Shown piece after piece: positions 1 through 6,185 of a stretch of DNA of 13,268 bases. The DNA is from Candidatus Apopatocola equi (lineage in GTDB: Bacteria > Bacillota > Clostridia > Oscillospirales > Oscillospiraceae): positions 1 through 13,268 of the forward strand of contig JAGHSH010000067.1 of assembly GCA_018065965.1 (NCBI GenBank). Direction: 5' to 3'. The first letter of the stretch is position 1; every line of letters begins with the position of its first letter. The position numbers and the translations under genes are program-made. A model generated the notes under the pieces. That model had not been told where the DNA came from and ran no database searches. It worked only from the letters and a program-made list of their open reading frames with translations.

Positions 1-161
1 ATACCGTGCGCATCGTGGACGGCCCGCTGGACGGATTTCTCGGAACTGTGGACGAGCTGGATCCTGCAAAGGACAGCGTTCGTCTTATCGTCTCTATGTT
101 TGGCAGAGAGACGCCGGTCGATCTGGAGCTGAACCAGGTCGAGCCGGTCAATGAAGAATGA
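1..161 (+). CDS. nusG: Transcription termination/antitermination factor NusG, C-terminal part
   Basis: The window opens inside a gene in frame 3; 52 residues remain before the TGA at 159-161. They begin TVRIVDGPLDGFLGTVDELD and form the KOW domain typical of the NusG C-terminus (the V-x-x-x-x-GPLDGFxGxV pattern followed by a short beta-barrel strand set, LIVSMFGRETPVDLELNQVEPV). NusG binds RNA polymerase and, through its KOW domain, Rho or ribosomal protein S10, so it couples transcription and translation. The identification is supported by the rplK-rplA pair starting 19 nt downstream, the conserved secE-nusG-rplK-rplA order of bacteria. The N-terminal NGN domain lies outside the window, so nothing can be said about its integrity. 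Confidence 0.93.
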   Translation, partial: TVRIVDGPLDGFLGTVDELDPAKDSVRLIVSMFGRETPVDLELNQVEPVNEE

Positions 162-165
162 TTTT

Positions 166-170
166 GGAGG
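166..170 (+). promoter_or_regulatory. Ribosome binding site of rplK
   Basis: GGAGG lies 10 nt before the ATG at 181, in the 19-nt gap after nusG. No promoter is visible in the gap, so rplK is co-transcribed with nusG. Confidence 0.8.
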
Positions 171-180
171 TGCTTGAACA

Positions 181-606
181 ATGGCACAGAAAATAGTTGG
201 TTATGTCAGATTTCAGGTTCCCGCCGGCAAGGCCACCCCGGCTCCCCCTGTGGGTCCCGCCCTCGGCCAGTATGGCGTGAACATTGCCCAGTTTACCAAG
301 GACTTCAACGAGCGCACCAAGGGCGACATGGGCATGATGATCCCCGTTATCATCACCGTTTACTCCGACCGCAGCTTCACCTTCGTGACCAAGACTCCCC
401 CCGCTGCTCTGCTCATCAAGAAGGCCTGCGGCATCGAGACCGCCTCCGGCGTTCCCCAGCGCGACAAGGTCGCCACCATCAGCAAGGAAGATCTGCGCAA
501 GATCGCCGAGCAGAAGATGCCCGACCTGAACTGCACCAGCATCGAGTCCGCCATGAGCATGATCGCGGGCACCTGCCGGAGCATGGGTGTTCTTGTTGGG
601 GATTGA
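181..606 (+). CDS. rplK: 50S ribosomal protein L11
   Basis: A 141-residue protein, the standard length for bacterial L11. It carries the N-terminal domain signature PAGKATPAPPVGPALGQYGVN (residues about 15-35), where the proline-rich helix contacts the GTPase-associated centre, and a C-terminal rRNA-binding domain with KTPPAALLIKKA and the ending IAGTCRSMGVLV. L11 binds helices 43-44 of 23S rRNA, forms the base of the stalk with L10/L12, and is needed for RelA activation and factor binding. The ATG at 181 is preceded by GGAGG. It is followed after 59 nt by rplA; that gap holds a hairpin described separately. Nothing odd in the protein. Confidence 0.98.
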   Translation: MAQKIVGYVRFQVPAGKATPAPPVGPALGQYGVNIAQFTKDFNERTKGDMGMMIPVIITVYSDRSFTFVTKTPPAALLIKKACGIETASGVPQRDKVATISKEDLRKIAEQKMPDLNCTSIESAMSMIAGTCRSMGVLVGD

Positions 607-615
607 TCCCCAAAC

Positions 616-645
616 GTGGGAGGAAGGCTCCTTCCGACAAACCAC
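616..645 (+). promoter_or_regulatory. Putative L1-binding hairpin (translational operator) before rplA
   Basis: The rplK-rplA spacer folds into two short stems around an asymmetric internal loop. The lower stem GTGG (616-619) pairs with CCAC (642-645). The upper stem GAAG (623-626) pairs with CTTC (631-634) around a GCTC loop, and G622 can also pair with C635. The internal loop has GAG (620-622) on the 5' side and CGACAAA (635-641) on the 3' side. From memory, the L1 site of E. coli 23S rRNA has the same GTGGGAG ... CCGAC ... CCAC arrangement, and archaeal L1 mRNA operators have the matching GGAG ... CCGA-AAA asymmetric loop. The hairpin ends 5 nt before the rplA Shine-Dalgarno, so L1 bound here could block its own translation. 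Function is inferred. Confidence 0.6.
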
Positions 646-650
646 ATTTT

Positions 651-668
651 AGGAGGAATTAACAAGTG
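651..668 (+). promoter_or_regulatory. Ribosome binding site and GTG start of rplA
   Basis: AGGAGG (651-656) stands 9 nt before a GTG codon at 666-668. No ATG in the same frame is nearby, so the GTG is taken as the start. The strong site compensates for the weaker start codon and lies just beyond the putative L1 hairpin. Confidence 0.8.
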
Positions 669-1364
669 TTCAGAGGTAAGAATTATAAAGAGAGCGCAAA
701 GCTCATTAACAGCCAGACCCAGTATGAGCCCCAGCAGGCTTTCGAGCTGGTCGTGCAGGCCTCCAAGGCCAAGTTCGACGAGACCGTCGAGCTCCACGTT
801 AAGCTCGGTGTCGACTCCCGTCACGCCGATCAGCAGGTTCGCGGCGCCATCGTGCTGCCCAACGGCACCGGCAAGTCCGTTCGCGTGCTTTGCTTCTGCA
901 AGCCCGAGAAGGAAGAGGAAGCCAAGGCGGCCGGTGCTGATTACGCCGGCGGCGCCGATCTGGTGCAGAAGATTCAGGGCGAGAACTGGTTCGACTTCGA
1001 CGTGGTCATCGCCACCCAGGACATGATGGGTGTCGTGGGCCGTCTCGGTAAGGTCCTGGGCCCCAAGGGTCTGATGCCCTCTCCCAAGGCCGGCACGGTC
1101 GTTGCTCCCAACGCTCTGACCCAGGCCATCAACGCGTCCAAGGCCGGTAAGATCGAGTACCGTCTCGACAAGACCAACATCATCCACTGCCCCATCGGCA
1201 AGGTTTCCATCGGCGCTCAGAAGCTCTATGAGAACTACGATGCTCTGCTGACCGCTATCCTGCGTGCCAAGCCCGCCACCGCCAAGGGCCAGAATATCCG
1301 CAGCTGCGTCACCGCCTCCACCATGGGCCCCGGCGTGAAGATCAACGCCCAGAAGACCCTGTAA
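666..1364 (+). CDS. rplA: 50S ribosomal protein L1
   Basis: A 232-residue protein, normal for L1 (about 230). Recognisable family segments are the N-terminal FDETVELHVKLGVDSRHADQQVRG (about residues 37-60) and the very conserved LGPKGLMPSPKAGTV block (about residues 132-147). The C-terminal SIGAQKLYENYDALLTAILRAKP and TMGPGVKI also fit. L1 forms the mobile L1 stalk of the large subunit, helps release E-site tRNA, and represses its own mRNA in many bacteria and archaea. The start is GTG. An intrinsic terminator 19 nt after the stop ends the transcript, so rplJ and rplL, which normally follow, are absent here. Confidence 0.98.
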   Translation: MFRGKNYKESAKLINSQTQYEPQQAFELVVQASKAKFDETVELHVKLGVDSRHADQQVRGAIVLPNGTGKSVRVLCFCKPEKEEEAKAAGADYAGGADLVQKIQGENWFDFDVVIATQDMMGVVGRLGKVLGPKGLMPSPKAGTVVAPNALTQAINASKAGKIEYRLDKTNIIHCPIGKVSIGAQKLYENYDALLTAILRAKPATAKGQNIRSCVTASTMGPGVKINAQKTL

Positions 1365-1382
1365 GCAGGCGCGACGCCTTCC

Positions 1383-1419
1383 AAAAACCCGTCGGTCTTT
1401 TCCCGGCGGGTTTTTTGTT
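1383..1419 (+). terminator. Intrinsic terminator after rplA
   Basis: CCCGTCGG (1388-1395) pairs with CCGGCGGG (1403-1410), one G-T wobble, loop of 7 nt. The stem is extended by A-T pairs between the A run at 1383-1387 and the T run at 1411-1415, and the T run continues to 1416. A classic rho-independent terminator that ends the nusG-rplK-rplA transcript. Confidence 0.93.
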
Positions 1420-1450
1420 ATACTCTTTCTTTCTAATAAGAAAATAAGTC

Positions 1451-1479
1451 TTGAAAATAGCGTCTCTTTCCGATATACT
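1451..1479 (+). promoter_or_regulatory. Housekeeping sigma factor promoter for the parvulin gene
   Basis: TTGAAA (1451-1456), a 17-nt spacer and TATACT (1474-1479) form a near-consensus promoter in the gap between the rplA terminator and the foldase gene. Predicted transcription start is about 1486, giving a leader of roughly 30 nt. Confidence 0.8.
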
Positions 1480-1515
1480 GTTGAACAAATCCCCCGAAAG
1501 GAAGTATATTGCAAC

Positions 1516-2991
1516 ATGGGTGCATCCAAAGAAAAAATGAACCGCGCCGCCGGGCGCGGAAACGAGCTTTCCCCCAAGGAGCGTGCCGCACAGCAGGCCG
1601 CTGCCGAGAAGAAGAAAACCAATACCCGCTTCACCGTGGGTGTTGTGATCGTTCTGATCGTCGCCCTTCTGGCCGGCGTGGTCAACTCCAGTCTCTTTGA
1701 TACCAGACTGACCGCTGCCAAGACCGGCGACAGCTCCTGGTCTCTGGCGCAGGTTCGCTATGCCAAGCAGACCGCCTATACCCAGTTCCGGAACAATTAC
1801 TCCGGTCTGGTCGATTACCTTATTGACAAGGACACGCCGCTGGACGAGCAGACCTGCTCCTTCGACAGCAGCATGACCTGGGACGAATACTTCACCGAGC
1901 AGGGTCTGAGCTATCTGCAGGAGCTCAGCGCCTACTATGATCTGGCCAAAGCTGAGGGCTACACCCTGAGCGAAGAGGATCAGAAGAACATTGACGACAA
2001 CATCGCTCTCTTCGACACCTATGCCAATCTCTACGGCTACACCACCGACGGTTATCTTGCCGCCATGTACGGCGAGGGCAACAGCGAAAAGACCGTTCGT
2101 GCGTTCATGGAGATGAGCACGCTTGCCGGTAATTATGCCCAGGACAAGCAGGACGCCTTCACCGAGAGCTACAGCGACGAGCAGCTGGACGCCTGGTTTA
2201 CCGAGCACGCCAACGATTACAATAAGGTCAGCTACCTGACCGCTTTCATCGCCGCCGAGGCCGATGAGGAAGGCAATGTTTCCGAGGAGGCCATGGCCGC
2301 CGCCCGCGAGACCGCGCAGGCCGTTCTTGACAAGTGCGAGGGCACCACGGAGAGCTTCTCTGCCGCCGTTCTGGAAGCCACCGGCGAAGAGGCTGCCGAG
2401 AGCAGCTCCGTTCTGGGTGTGATGAGCGATTCCGGCGAGTGGGCTACCGCTGCGCGCAAGGTCGGCGACCCCACGATGATGGACGAGAGCACCGGTTGCC
2501 GTCTCTACTGCTTCCTGGAGCTGGACGAGAATGATTACAACACCGTGAATGTCCGCCACATTCTCATGGAGGCTCATGACGCCGACGGTGACGGCACCGT
2601 CTCTGAGGAAGAAAAGCAGGCCGCCTTTGAGGAGATCACCGCGATCCGTGACGAGTGGGACGGCACCGAGGAAGGCTTTGCCGAGCTGGCCAACAAGTAC
2701 AGCGAGGATCCCGGCTCCAACACCAACGGCGGTCTTTACGAGAATATCACCAAGGGTCAGATGGTTCCCGAGTTTGACGAGTTCTGCTTCGCCGACCACA
2801 AGAGCGGTGACACTGACATCGTCTACAACGAGAATTACGGCTACTTCTTCATCTACTTTGTCGGCGAGGGTGAAAGCTATCATCACGCTCTTGCCCGCAA
2901 CGCGATGACCGGTGAAGACTTTACCGCATGGAAGGACGAGCTTCTTGTGAACTACCCCATCACCAAGACTGCTCTCTTCAAGAAGGTCTGA
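1516..2991 (+). CDS. Membrane-anchored parvulin-type peptidyl-prolyl isomerase (SurA/PrsA-like foldase)
   Basis: 491 residues. A basic cytoplasmic N-terminus (1-38) is followed by one membrane helix (about 39-58, TVGVVIVLIVALLAGVV), so most of the protein is outside the cell. There is no lipobox Cys, unlike Bacillus PrsA. Residues about 75-330 form a helical, acidic chaperone-like region. The parvulin domain follows: R347-H348-I349-L350, then LANKYSEDPGSNTNGG (391-406), GQMVPEF (414-420), and the final strand YGYFFIYFVGE. Such proteins speed proline isomerisation and folding of exported proteins. An unusual canonical EF-hand loop (D355 to E366) is inserted right after the first parvulin strand. 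GAAAGGAAG at 1496-1504 precedes the ATG by 11 nt; M8 (1537) has no better site. Monocistronic between its own promoter and terminator. Confidence 0.88.
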   Translation: MGASKEKMNRAAGRGNELSPKERAAQQAAAEKKKTNTRFTVGVVIVLIVALLAGVVNSSLFDTRLTAAKTGDSSWSLAQVRYAKQTAYTQFRNNYSGLVDYLIDKDTPLDEQTCSFDSSMTWDEYFTEQGLSYLQELSAYYDLAKAEGYTLSEEDQKNIDDNIALFDTYANLYGYTTDGYLAAMYGEGNSEKTVRAFMEMSTLAGNYAQDKQDAFTESYSDEQLDAWFTEHANDYNKVSYLTAFIAAEADEEGNVSEEAMAAARETAQAVLDKCEGTTESFSAAVLEATGEEAAESSSVLGVMSDSGEWATAARKVGDPTMMDESTGCRLYCFLELDENDYNTVNVRHILMEAHDADGDGTVSEEEKQAAFEEITAIRDEWDGTEEGFAELANKYSEDPGSNTNGGLYENITKGQMVPEFDEFCFADHKSGDTDIVYNENYGYFFIYFVGEGESYHHALARNAMTGEDFTAWKDELLVNYPITKTALFKKV

Positions 2992-3007
2992 TCCACCGAT
3001 CTCAGCT

Positions 3008-3050
3008 CCGTCACAGCCGGACATCCTTCGGCTGTGACGGTTTTCATTTT
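3008..3050 (+). terminator. Intrinsic terminator after the parvulin gene
   Basis: A perfect 12-bp stem, CCGTCACAGCCG (3008-3019) with CGGCTGTGACGG (3029-3040), has a 9-nt loop and is followed by TTTTCATTTT. It lies between the foldase stop and the tcdA start only 20 nt downstream. Confidence 0.92.
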
Positions 3051-3069
3051 ACCGAAATGAGGTTTAGCC

Positions 3070-3783
3070 ATGAATCAGGAACTTTTTCTGCGTGAACAGG
3101 CGCTGCTAGGGCCGGAGTCCATGGAAAAGCTGGCGGGAAGCCACGTGGCCGTGTTCGGGCTGGGCGGCGTCGGCTCCTGGTGTGCCGAGGCTCTCTGCCG
3201 CAGCGGCGTGGGAGAGCTGACGCTGGTGGATCAGGACGAGGTATCCGTCACCAACCGCAACCGGCAGCTCTGCGCGCTGGAGAGCACCGTGGGGCGCAGC
3301 AAAGCCGCTGTGATGGCAGAGCGGCTGGCGCTCATTAACCCCGATTGCCGCATCCATCCGCTGCCGCTCCAGTATAACGCCGAGAGCCGGGAGCAGTTTT
3401 TCGCCGCGGGGTTTGACTATGTGGTCGACGCCATCGATCTGGTGAGCTGCAAGCTCGATCTGATCGAAAGCTGCATCCGGCGCGGCATACCCATCGTTTC
3501 TTCTCTCGGAACCGGCAACAAGCTGGACGCCTCCCGGCTTTGCATCACCGACCTGAGCAAAACGGAGGGCTGTCCCTTTGCCCGCATCATGAGAGAGGAG
3601 CTCCGCGCCCGGGGCATCGAGCATCTGAACGTCGTATTCAGCAGCGAGGAGGCGCATCCCGCCGCGCAGTTGGAAGCGCCGCCCGCAGGCCGCAGAAGCG
3701 TTCCCGGCAGTCTGGTATGGGTCACGGCTACAGCCGGTATGCTCCTTTGTCAGAAAACAGTCCGGGATCTGATCGGAGGCTGA
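3070..3783 (+). CDS. tcdA: tRNA threonylcarbamoyladenosine dehydratase (TcdA/CsdL/YgdL family)
   Basis: 237 residues with an E1/ThiF-type Rossmann fold. The nucleotide-binding loop is GLGGVGSW (30-37), followed by the family pattern VDQDEVSVTNRNRQ (53-66) with the acidic pair D54/D56 and N62, N64, R65, which bind ATP and Mg in this superfamily. VVDAIDLVSCK (118-128), SSLGTGNKLD (144-153), VVFSSE (188-193) and SLVWVTATAG (214-223) match the TcdA subfamily rather than ThiF or MoeB, and the ThiF-type zinc-binding CxxC pairs are not seen. TcdA uses ATP to cyclise t6A37 of ANN-decoding tRNAs to ct6A. GAGG at 3059-3062 precedes the ATG by 7 nt. The gene begins 20 nt after a strong terminator, leaving no obvious room for a promoter. 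Confidence 0.92.
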   Translation: MNQELFLREQALLGPESMEKLAGSHVAVFGLGGVGSWCAEALCRSGVGELTLVDQDEVSVTNRNRQLCALESTVGRSKAAVMAERLALINPDCRIHPLPLQYNAESREQFFAAGFDYVVDAIDLVSCKLDLIESCIRRGIPIVSSLGTGNKLDASRLCITDLSKTEGCPFARIMREELRARGIEHLNVVFSSEEAHPAAQLEAPPAGRRSVPGSLVWVTATAGMLLCQKTVRDLIGG

Positions 3784-3812
3784 AAACCGTGCGTCTCTAT
3801 ACGGCAGATAGC

Positions 3813-3858
3813 AAAAAAGGTTCCCTGCAAAAAGCTGTTTTTGCAGGGAACCTTTTTT
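3813..3858. terminator. Bidirectional terminator between tcdA and the pseudokinase gene
   Basis: A perfect 21-bp inverted repeat: 3813-3833 (AAAAAAGGTTCCCTGCAAAAA) with 3838-3858, loop GCTG. Because the A and T runs flank the GC core on both sides, it works in both directions. It ends tcdA (+) and the gene ending at 3866 (-). Its core is almost the same as the hairpin at 10166-10202. Confidence 0.93.
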
Positions 3859-3865
3859 ATTTTGC

Positions 3866-5596
3866 TCAGCCTCCGAGATCCGTGATATTCACTGACTCAT
3901 AGGTGATCTTTTTGCAGACATAGCCGATCTTCCCGCCGTAGACATGACCGAAATTGGTCAAGGGGTTCTCGCGGCTGTCATTGCCGGACCAGCGGCCGTT
4001 GTGGTTCCAGAGGAGGAAGTAATCCTCCGCCGCGCCGTCGCCGCCGTCCTTTTCGGAGGGCTCACCGTCGCCCCAGGCAAAGAAGAAGGAGCCTTCCTCA
4101 CCCTTGCTGTTCACCCAGACCTTATCCTCATTGCGCATGGCGTTGAGCCAGACGAAGGTCAGGCCGGCCTCCTCGCACTTGGCGGTGATGGTCTGGAATT
4201 CCTCGTAATTGACCGGCATGGCCAGCTCGCCGCCCATTTCCTCGCAGCGCTTCACAGCCTCCTGCCAGCTCACATTTTCGCGGACTGCCACATATTCCAC
4301 CGTTCCCTGGGGGACAGGGGCGGCCTCGGGCAGCTCCTCCGGGGTCTCCCCGGGCGTTTCCTCCGGGTTTTCCACCGTCTCAGGCTCCTCTTCGGTGATA
4401 TTGCCGCCGATCACCTTTTCCGCATCGGAGGGCTCCTTCACCTCCGCAACGGGCGGTGTGGGCGTTACGCGAGCTTCCTCGTCCAATGACACGCAGCGGC
4501 GCAGCAGCAGCACGATGGCAGCCAGCGCCAGTGCCAGCGCCACATATACCAGCGCCCGGGCCAGTCGACCGGAGCTGCGGCGTACCTTTACCTTGGGGAT
4601 CGGTTCTTCCCGGACCAGCTCTTCGGCAGCTTCCCGGTTTTCCTCCTCGCCGATGTTGCTCACAAAGGGAGAGGAAATATCCTGCTTCTCCGCACGCCGG
4701 GCGCTGCGTTCGATCATGCCGGTGAGCACCGCAGAGAAATCCGTGGCCAAAGGCTGTTCCTCATGGCAGGCGCGCAGAGCGCTGCAAAGCTCCTCGGTGT
4801 CGCTGTAGCGTTCCTCCGGCGCAAAGGCCAGAGCGCGGAGGATGATGGCAGAAAGCTCGCTGCCCGCTGAGGCAGGAGGCGCGATCTCCTCCCGGTTCAT
4901 ACGCCGCTGCAGAGCAGAGGCGCGGATATTGGGCGTTTTATCGCCGTCCACAGGCCAGAAGGGCATCAGGCCGTGGTTGTAAACGGAATTGAGGATCAGG
5001 CCGATGGAATACACATCCGTACTACCGGAGCGGCTGCCGTCCCAGAACAGCTCCGGGGACATATACTCCAGCTCCTGGGGGGTAAACTCCCCTATGCCGT
5101 GCTCCAGCGGACTGCCCAGCTTTACATTCCCATCGGAAACGCTGATATTGTCCGGCCGGATGCCGCCATGGAAGCCATCACGCCCCACCTGCGCCTGCAC
5201 AGCCTCGCAAAGCTCACAGGCCAGCAGAATACCGTCCAGCTTCGTTTCAGCGCTCTGGGAGCCTTCCTCGGCCTCCTGCACAGAAAAGACGCGGGTAGCC
5301 TCCTCAACAGGTTCCGCTTCCCGCTTTTCCTCCGCGGGCGTTTCCTGCTCTTCCGCAGGCTCTCCGTTCTCTTCCGCAGCATTTTCCTCGGCAGCGTTCT
5401 CTTCTGCCGCTTCTATCTCCTGCTCCGGCGCAGAGGCTTCCTCCTCCGCCGTGGGCACAGATTCGTCCTCGGTGCAGCTCTCCTTCACTTCTTCGGCACT
5501 CTCGCCGTCCTCGGCAGCCACAGGGACTTCGGGATTCTCCTCCTCCGGCAGCGCAGCGGGCTGCTCTTCAGAAAGGATCTTATCTTCTTCGTTCAT
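3866..5596 (-). CDS. Transmembrane pseudokinase with extracellular C-type-lectin-like domain
   Basis: 576 residues, not recognised as a named protein. Residues 1-110 are very acidic, with three AAEEN repeats (63-77). Residues 118-280 look like the C-lobe of a Hanks-type kinase: HGGIRPDNI (143-151) replaces HRDxKPxN, LGSP (160-163) stands where DFG should be, and YMSPE (178-182), STDVYSIG (192-199) and APEERYSD (259-266) keep the structural signatures. The N-lobe (glycine loop, VAIK lysine) is missing and the catalytic Asp is G145, so it is predicted inactive. A basic stretch (335-344) precedes a membrane helix (about 345-365), placing the kinase-like part inside. After a Pro/Glu linker, 432-565 resemble a C-type lectin fold: SWQEAVKRCEEMGGELA (443-459), WLNAM, FAWGDGEP, IGYVC; C451 and C561 could form the conserved disulfide. 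A role in sensing or scaffolding is inference. Good Shine-Dalgarno GAGGTG. Confidence 0.8.
   Translation of the reverse strand: MNEEDKILSEEQPAALPEEENPEVPVAAEDGESAEEVKESCTEDESVPTAEEEASAPEQEIEAAEENAAEENAAEENGEPAEEQETPAEEKREAEPVEEATRVFSVQEAEEGSQSAETKLDGILLACELCEAVQAQVGRDGFHGGIRPDNISVSDGNVKLGSPLEHGIGEFTPQELEYMSPELFWDGSRSGSTDVYSIGLILNSVYNHGLMPFWPVDGDKTPNIRASALQRRMNREEIAPPASAGSELSAIILRALAFAPEERYSDTEELCSALRACHEEQPLATDFSAVLTGMIERSARRAEKQDISSPFVSNIGEEENREAAEELVREEPIPKVKVRRSSGRLARALVYVALALALAAIVLLLRRCVSLDEEARVTPTPPVAEVKEPSDAEKVIGGNITEEEPETVENPEETPGETPEELPEAAPVPQGTVEYVAVRENVSWQEAVKRCEEMGGELAMPVNYEEFQTITAKCEEAGLTFVWLNAMRNEDKVWVNSKGEEGSFFFAWGDGEPSEKDGGDGAAEDYFLLWNHNGRWSGNDSRENPLTNFGHVYGGKIGYVCKKITYESVNITDLGG
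5366..5410 (-). repeat. Three tandem 15-nt repeats encoding AAEEN
   Basis: Units 5396-5410, 5381-5395 and 5366-5380 each encode Ala-Ala-Glu-Glu-Asn (residues 63-77 of the pseudokinase protein). The units differ at third codon positions, so the amino-acid repeat is better conserved than the DNA. It lies in the acidic, probably disordered, N-terminal region. Confidence 0.75.
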
Positions 5597-5650
5597 ATGT
5601 ACACCTCGCCGTAAAGGCAGTCGTCATCGTTTTAGCGTCTTGTCCGTATA

Positions 5651-5679
5651 TTTATATCATGAAATCGACATTATGTCAA
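5651..5679 (-). promoter_or_regulatory. Consensus promoter of the pseudokinase/lectin gene
   Basis: On the minus strand TTGACA (complement of 5674-5679), a 17-nt spacer and TATAAA (complement of 5651-5656) form an almost perfect housekeeping promoter. Predicted start about 5644, leader about 48 nt. It separates this gene from the DUF378 gene upstream. Confidence 0.87.
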
Positions 5680-5699
5680 TCAGATAAATCCTTCCAAAT

Positions 5700-5750
5700 G
5701 TGCAAAAGCAAGCTGCGGGCCCTCCGCTCTGCGCAGAAAGAGCCCACAGC
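5700..5750 (-). terminator. Possible weak terminator after the DUF378 gene
   Basis: On the minus strand GCTGTGGGC (complement of 5742-5750) pairs with GCCCGCAGC (complement of 5712-5720); the 21-nt loop contains a further self-complementary TCTGCGCAGA. The tail is TTGCTTTTGC, a poor U-tract, so termination here is uncertain. Confidence 0.35.
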
Positions 5751-5758
5751 CGCTGCAC

Positions 5759-5971
5759 TCAGCCCAGCTCGTCCGCTTCGTCCCGCGCACGGAACAGCAA
5801 GGACACACACCAGACGGAAGCCAGTCCCACCAGGGTATATACGACCCGGCTGACGGTGGCCGTCTGGCCGCCGAAAAGCCATGCCACCAGATCAAAGCGA
5901 AACAGGCCTACGCTGCCCCAGTTCAGTCCGCCGATGATCGCGAGCAGCAGAGCAATTCTGTCCATAACCAT
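5759..5971 (-). CDS. DUF378 family small membrane protein
   Basis: 70 residues with two predicted membrane helices (about 5-30 and 40-60). The sequence RIALLLAIIGGLNWGSVGLFRFDLVAWLFG, then SRVVYTLVGLASVW, matches the DUF378 (YuzA-like) pattern of I-G-G-L-N-W-G near the N-terminus and a second helix starting R-x-V-Y-x-L-V-G. The family's function is unknown. AAAGGAG (complement of 5982-5988) lies 10 nt before the first ATG at 5971; M3 (5965) is a possible alternative. The gene stands alone between the aldolase terminator and the pseudokinase promoter. A weak promoter-like TTGGAA-N15-TATAAA (complement of 6097-6123) could drive it. Confidence 0.85.
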   Translation of the reverse strand: MVMDRIALLLAIIGGLNWGSVGLFRFDLVAWLFGGQTATVSRVVYTLVGLASVWCVSLLFRARDEADELG

Positions 5972-6096
5972 GCTGATTACGCTCCTTTCCCGCTATTGCT
6001 TCTTCCCCGCAGGGCGTGAAGCTGACCATATTTTAACCGCAGGAGCTTTTTTTATTCGTCATTTTGTTTTTTCGGGCTTTTTCGCCTCTTCGCCGC

Positions 6097-6123
6097 TTTA
6101 TAATGGACATACAGCTTTTCCAA
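6097..6123 (-). promoter_or_regulatory. Weak candidate promoter for the DUF378 gene
   Basis: Minus-strand TTGGAA (complement of 6118-6123) and TATAAA (complement of 6097-6102) are separated by only 15 nt, below the optimum, and the leader would be about 120 nt. It is the best candidate seen in the 214-nt gap between 5972 and 6185. Confidence 0.3.
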
Positions 6124-6127
6124 CGGC

Positions 6128-6172
6128 AAAAAAAGCGGCCTTCTCCGAGGATTTCGGAGAGGCCGCTTTTTT
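6128..6172. terminator. Terminator after fructose-bisphosphate aldolase gene
   Basis: GCGGCC (6135-6140) pairs with GGCCGC (6161-6166) and TCTCCGA (6142-6148) with TCGGAGA (6154-6160), with T6141 bulged and a 5-nt loop. An A run before and T run after give U-tracts on both strands. It starts 13 nt beyond the fba stop on the minus strand. Confidence 0.92.
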
Positions 6173-6185
6173 CAGCTGCGGGAGC

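Noticed and set aside
360..3024. Two long open frames on the minus strand (360-1721 and 1342-3024) opposite rplK/rplA and the parvulin gene
   Set aside because: They lie antisense to well-identified genes, have no ribosome sites or recognisable domains, and run across the rplA terminator and the foldase promoter. They arise from the GC-rich codon use of the real genes.
5366..5410. The tandem 15-nt units as a CRISPR-like or mobile repeat
   Set aside because: Units are contiguous with no spacers and stay in frame in a coding sequence; this is a peptide repeat.
3944..5687. Plus-strand open frames opposite the pseudokinase gene, some rich in Ser, Ala and Arg
   Set aside because: They mirror the Glu/Ala/Pro-rich codons of the minus-strand gene. 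The minus-strand frame has a consensus promoter, Shine-Dalgarno, a membrane helix and domain signatures.
6099..6104. Plus-strand TATAAT in the gap before the aldolase terminator
   Set aside because: No matching -35 box is found at 16-18 nt upstream and no plus-strand gene follows; the aldolase gene downstream is on the other strand.
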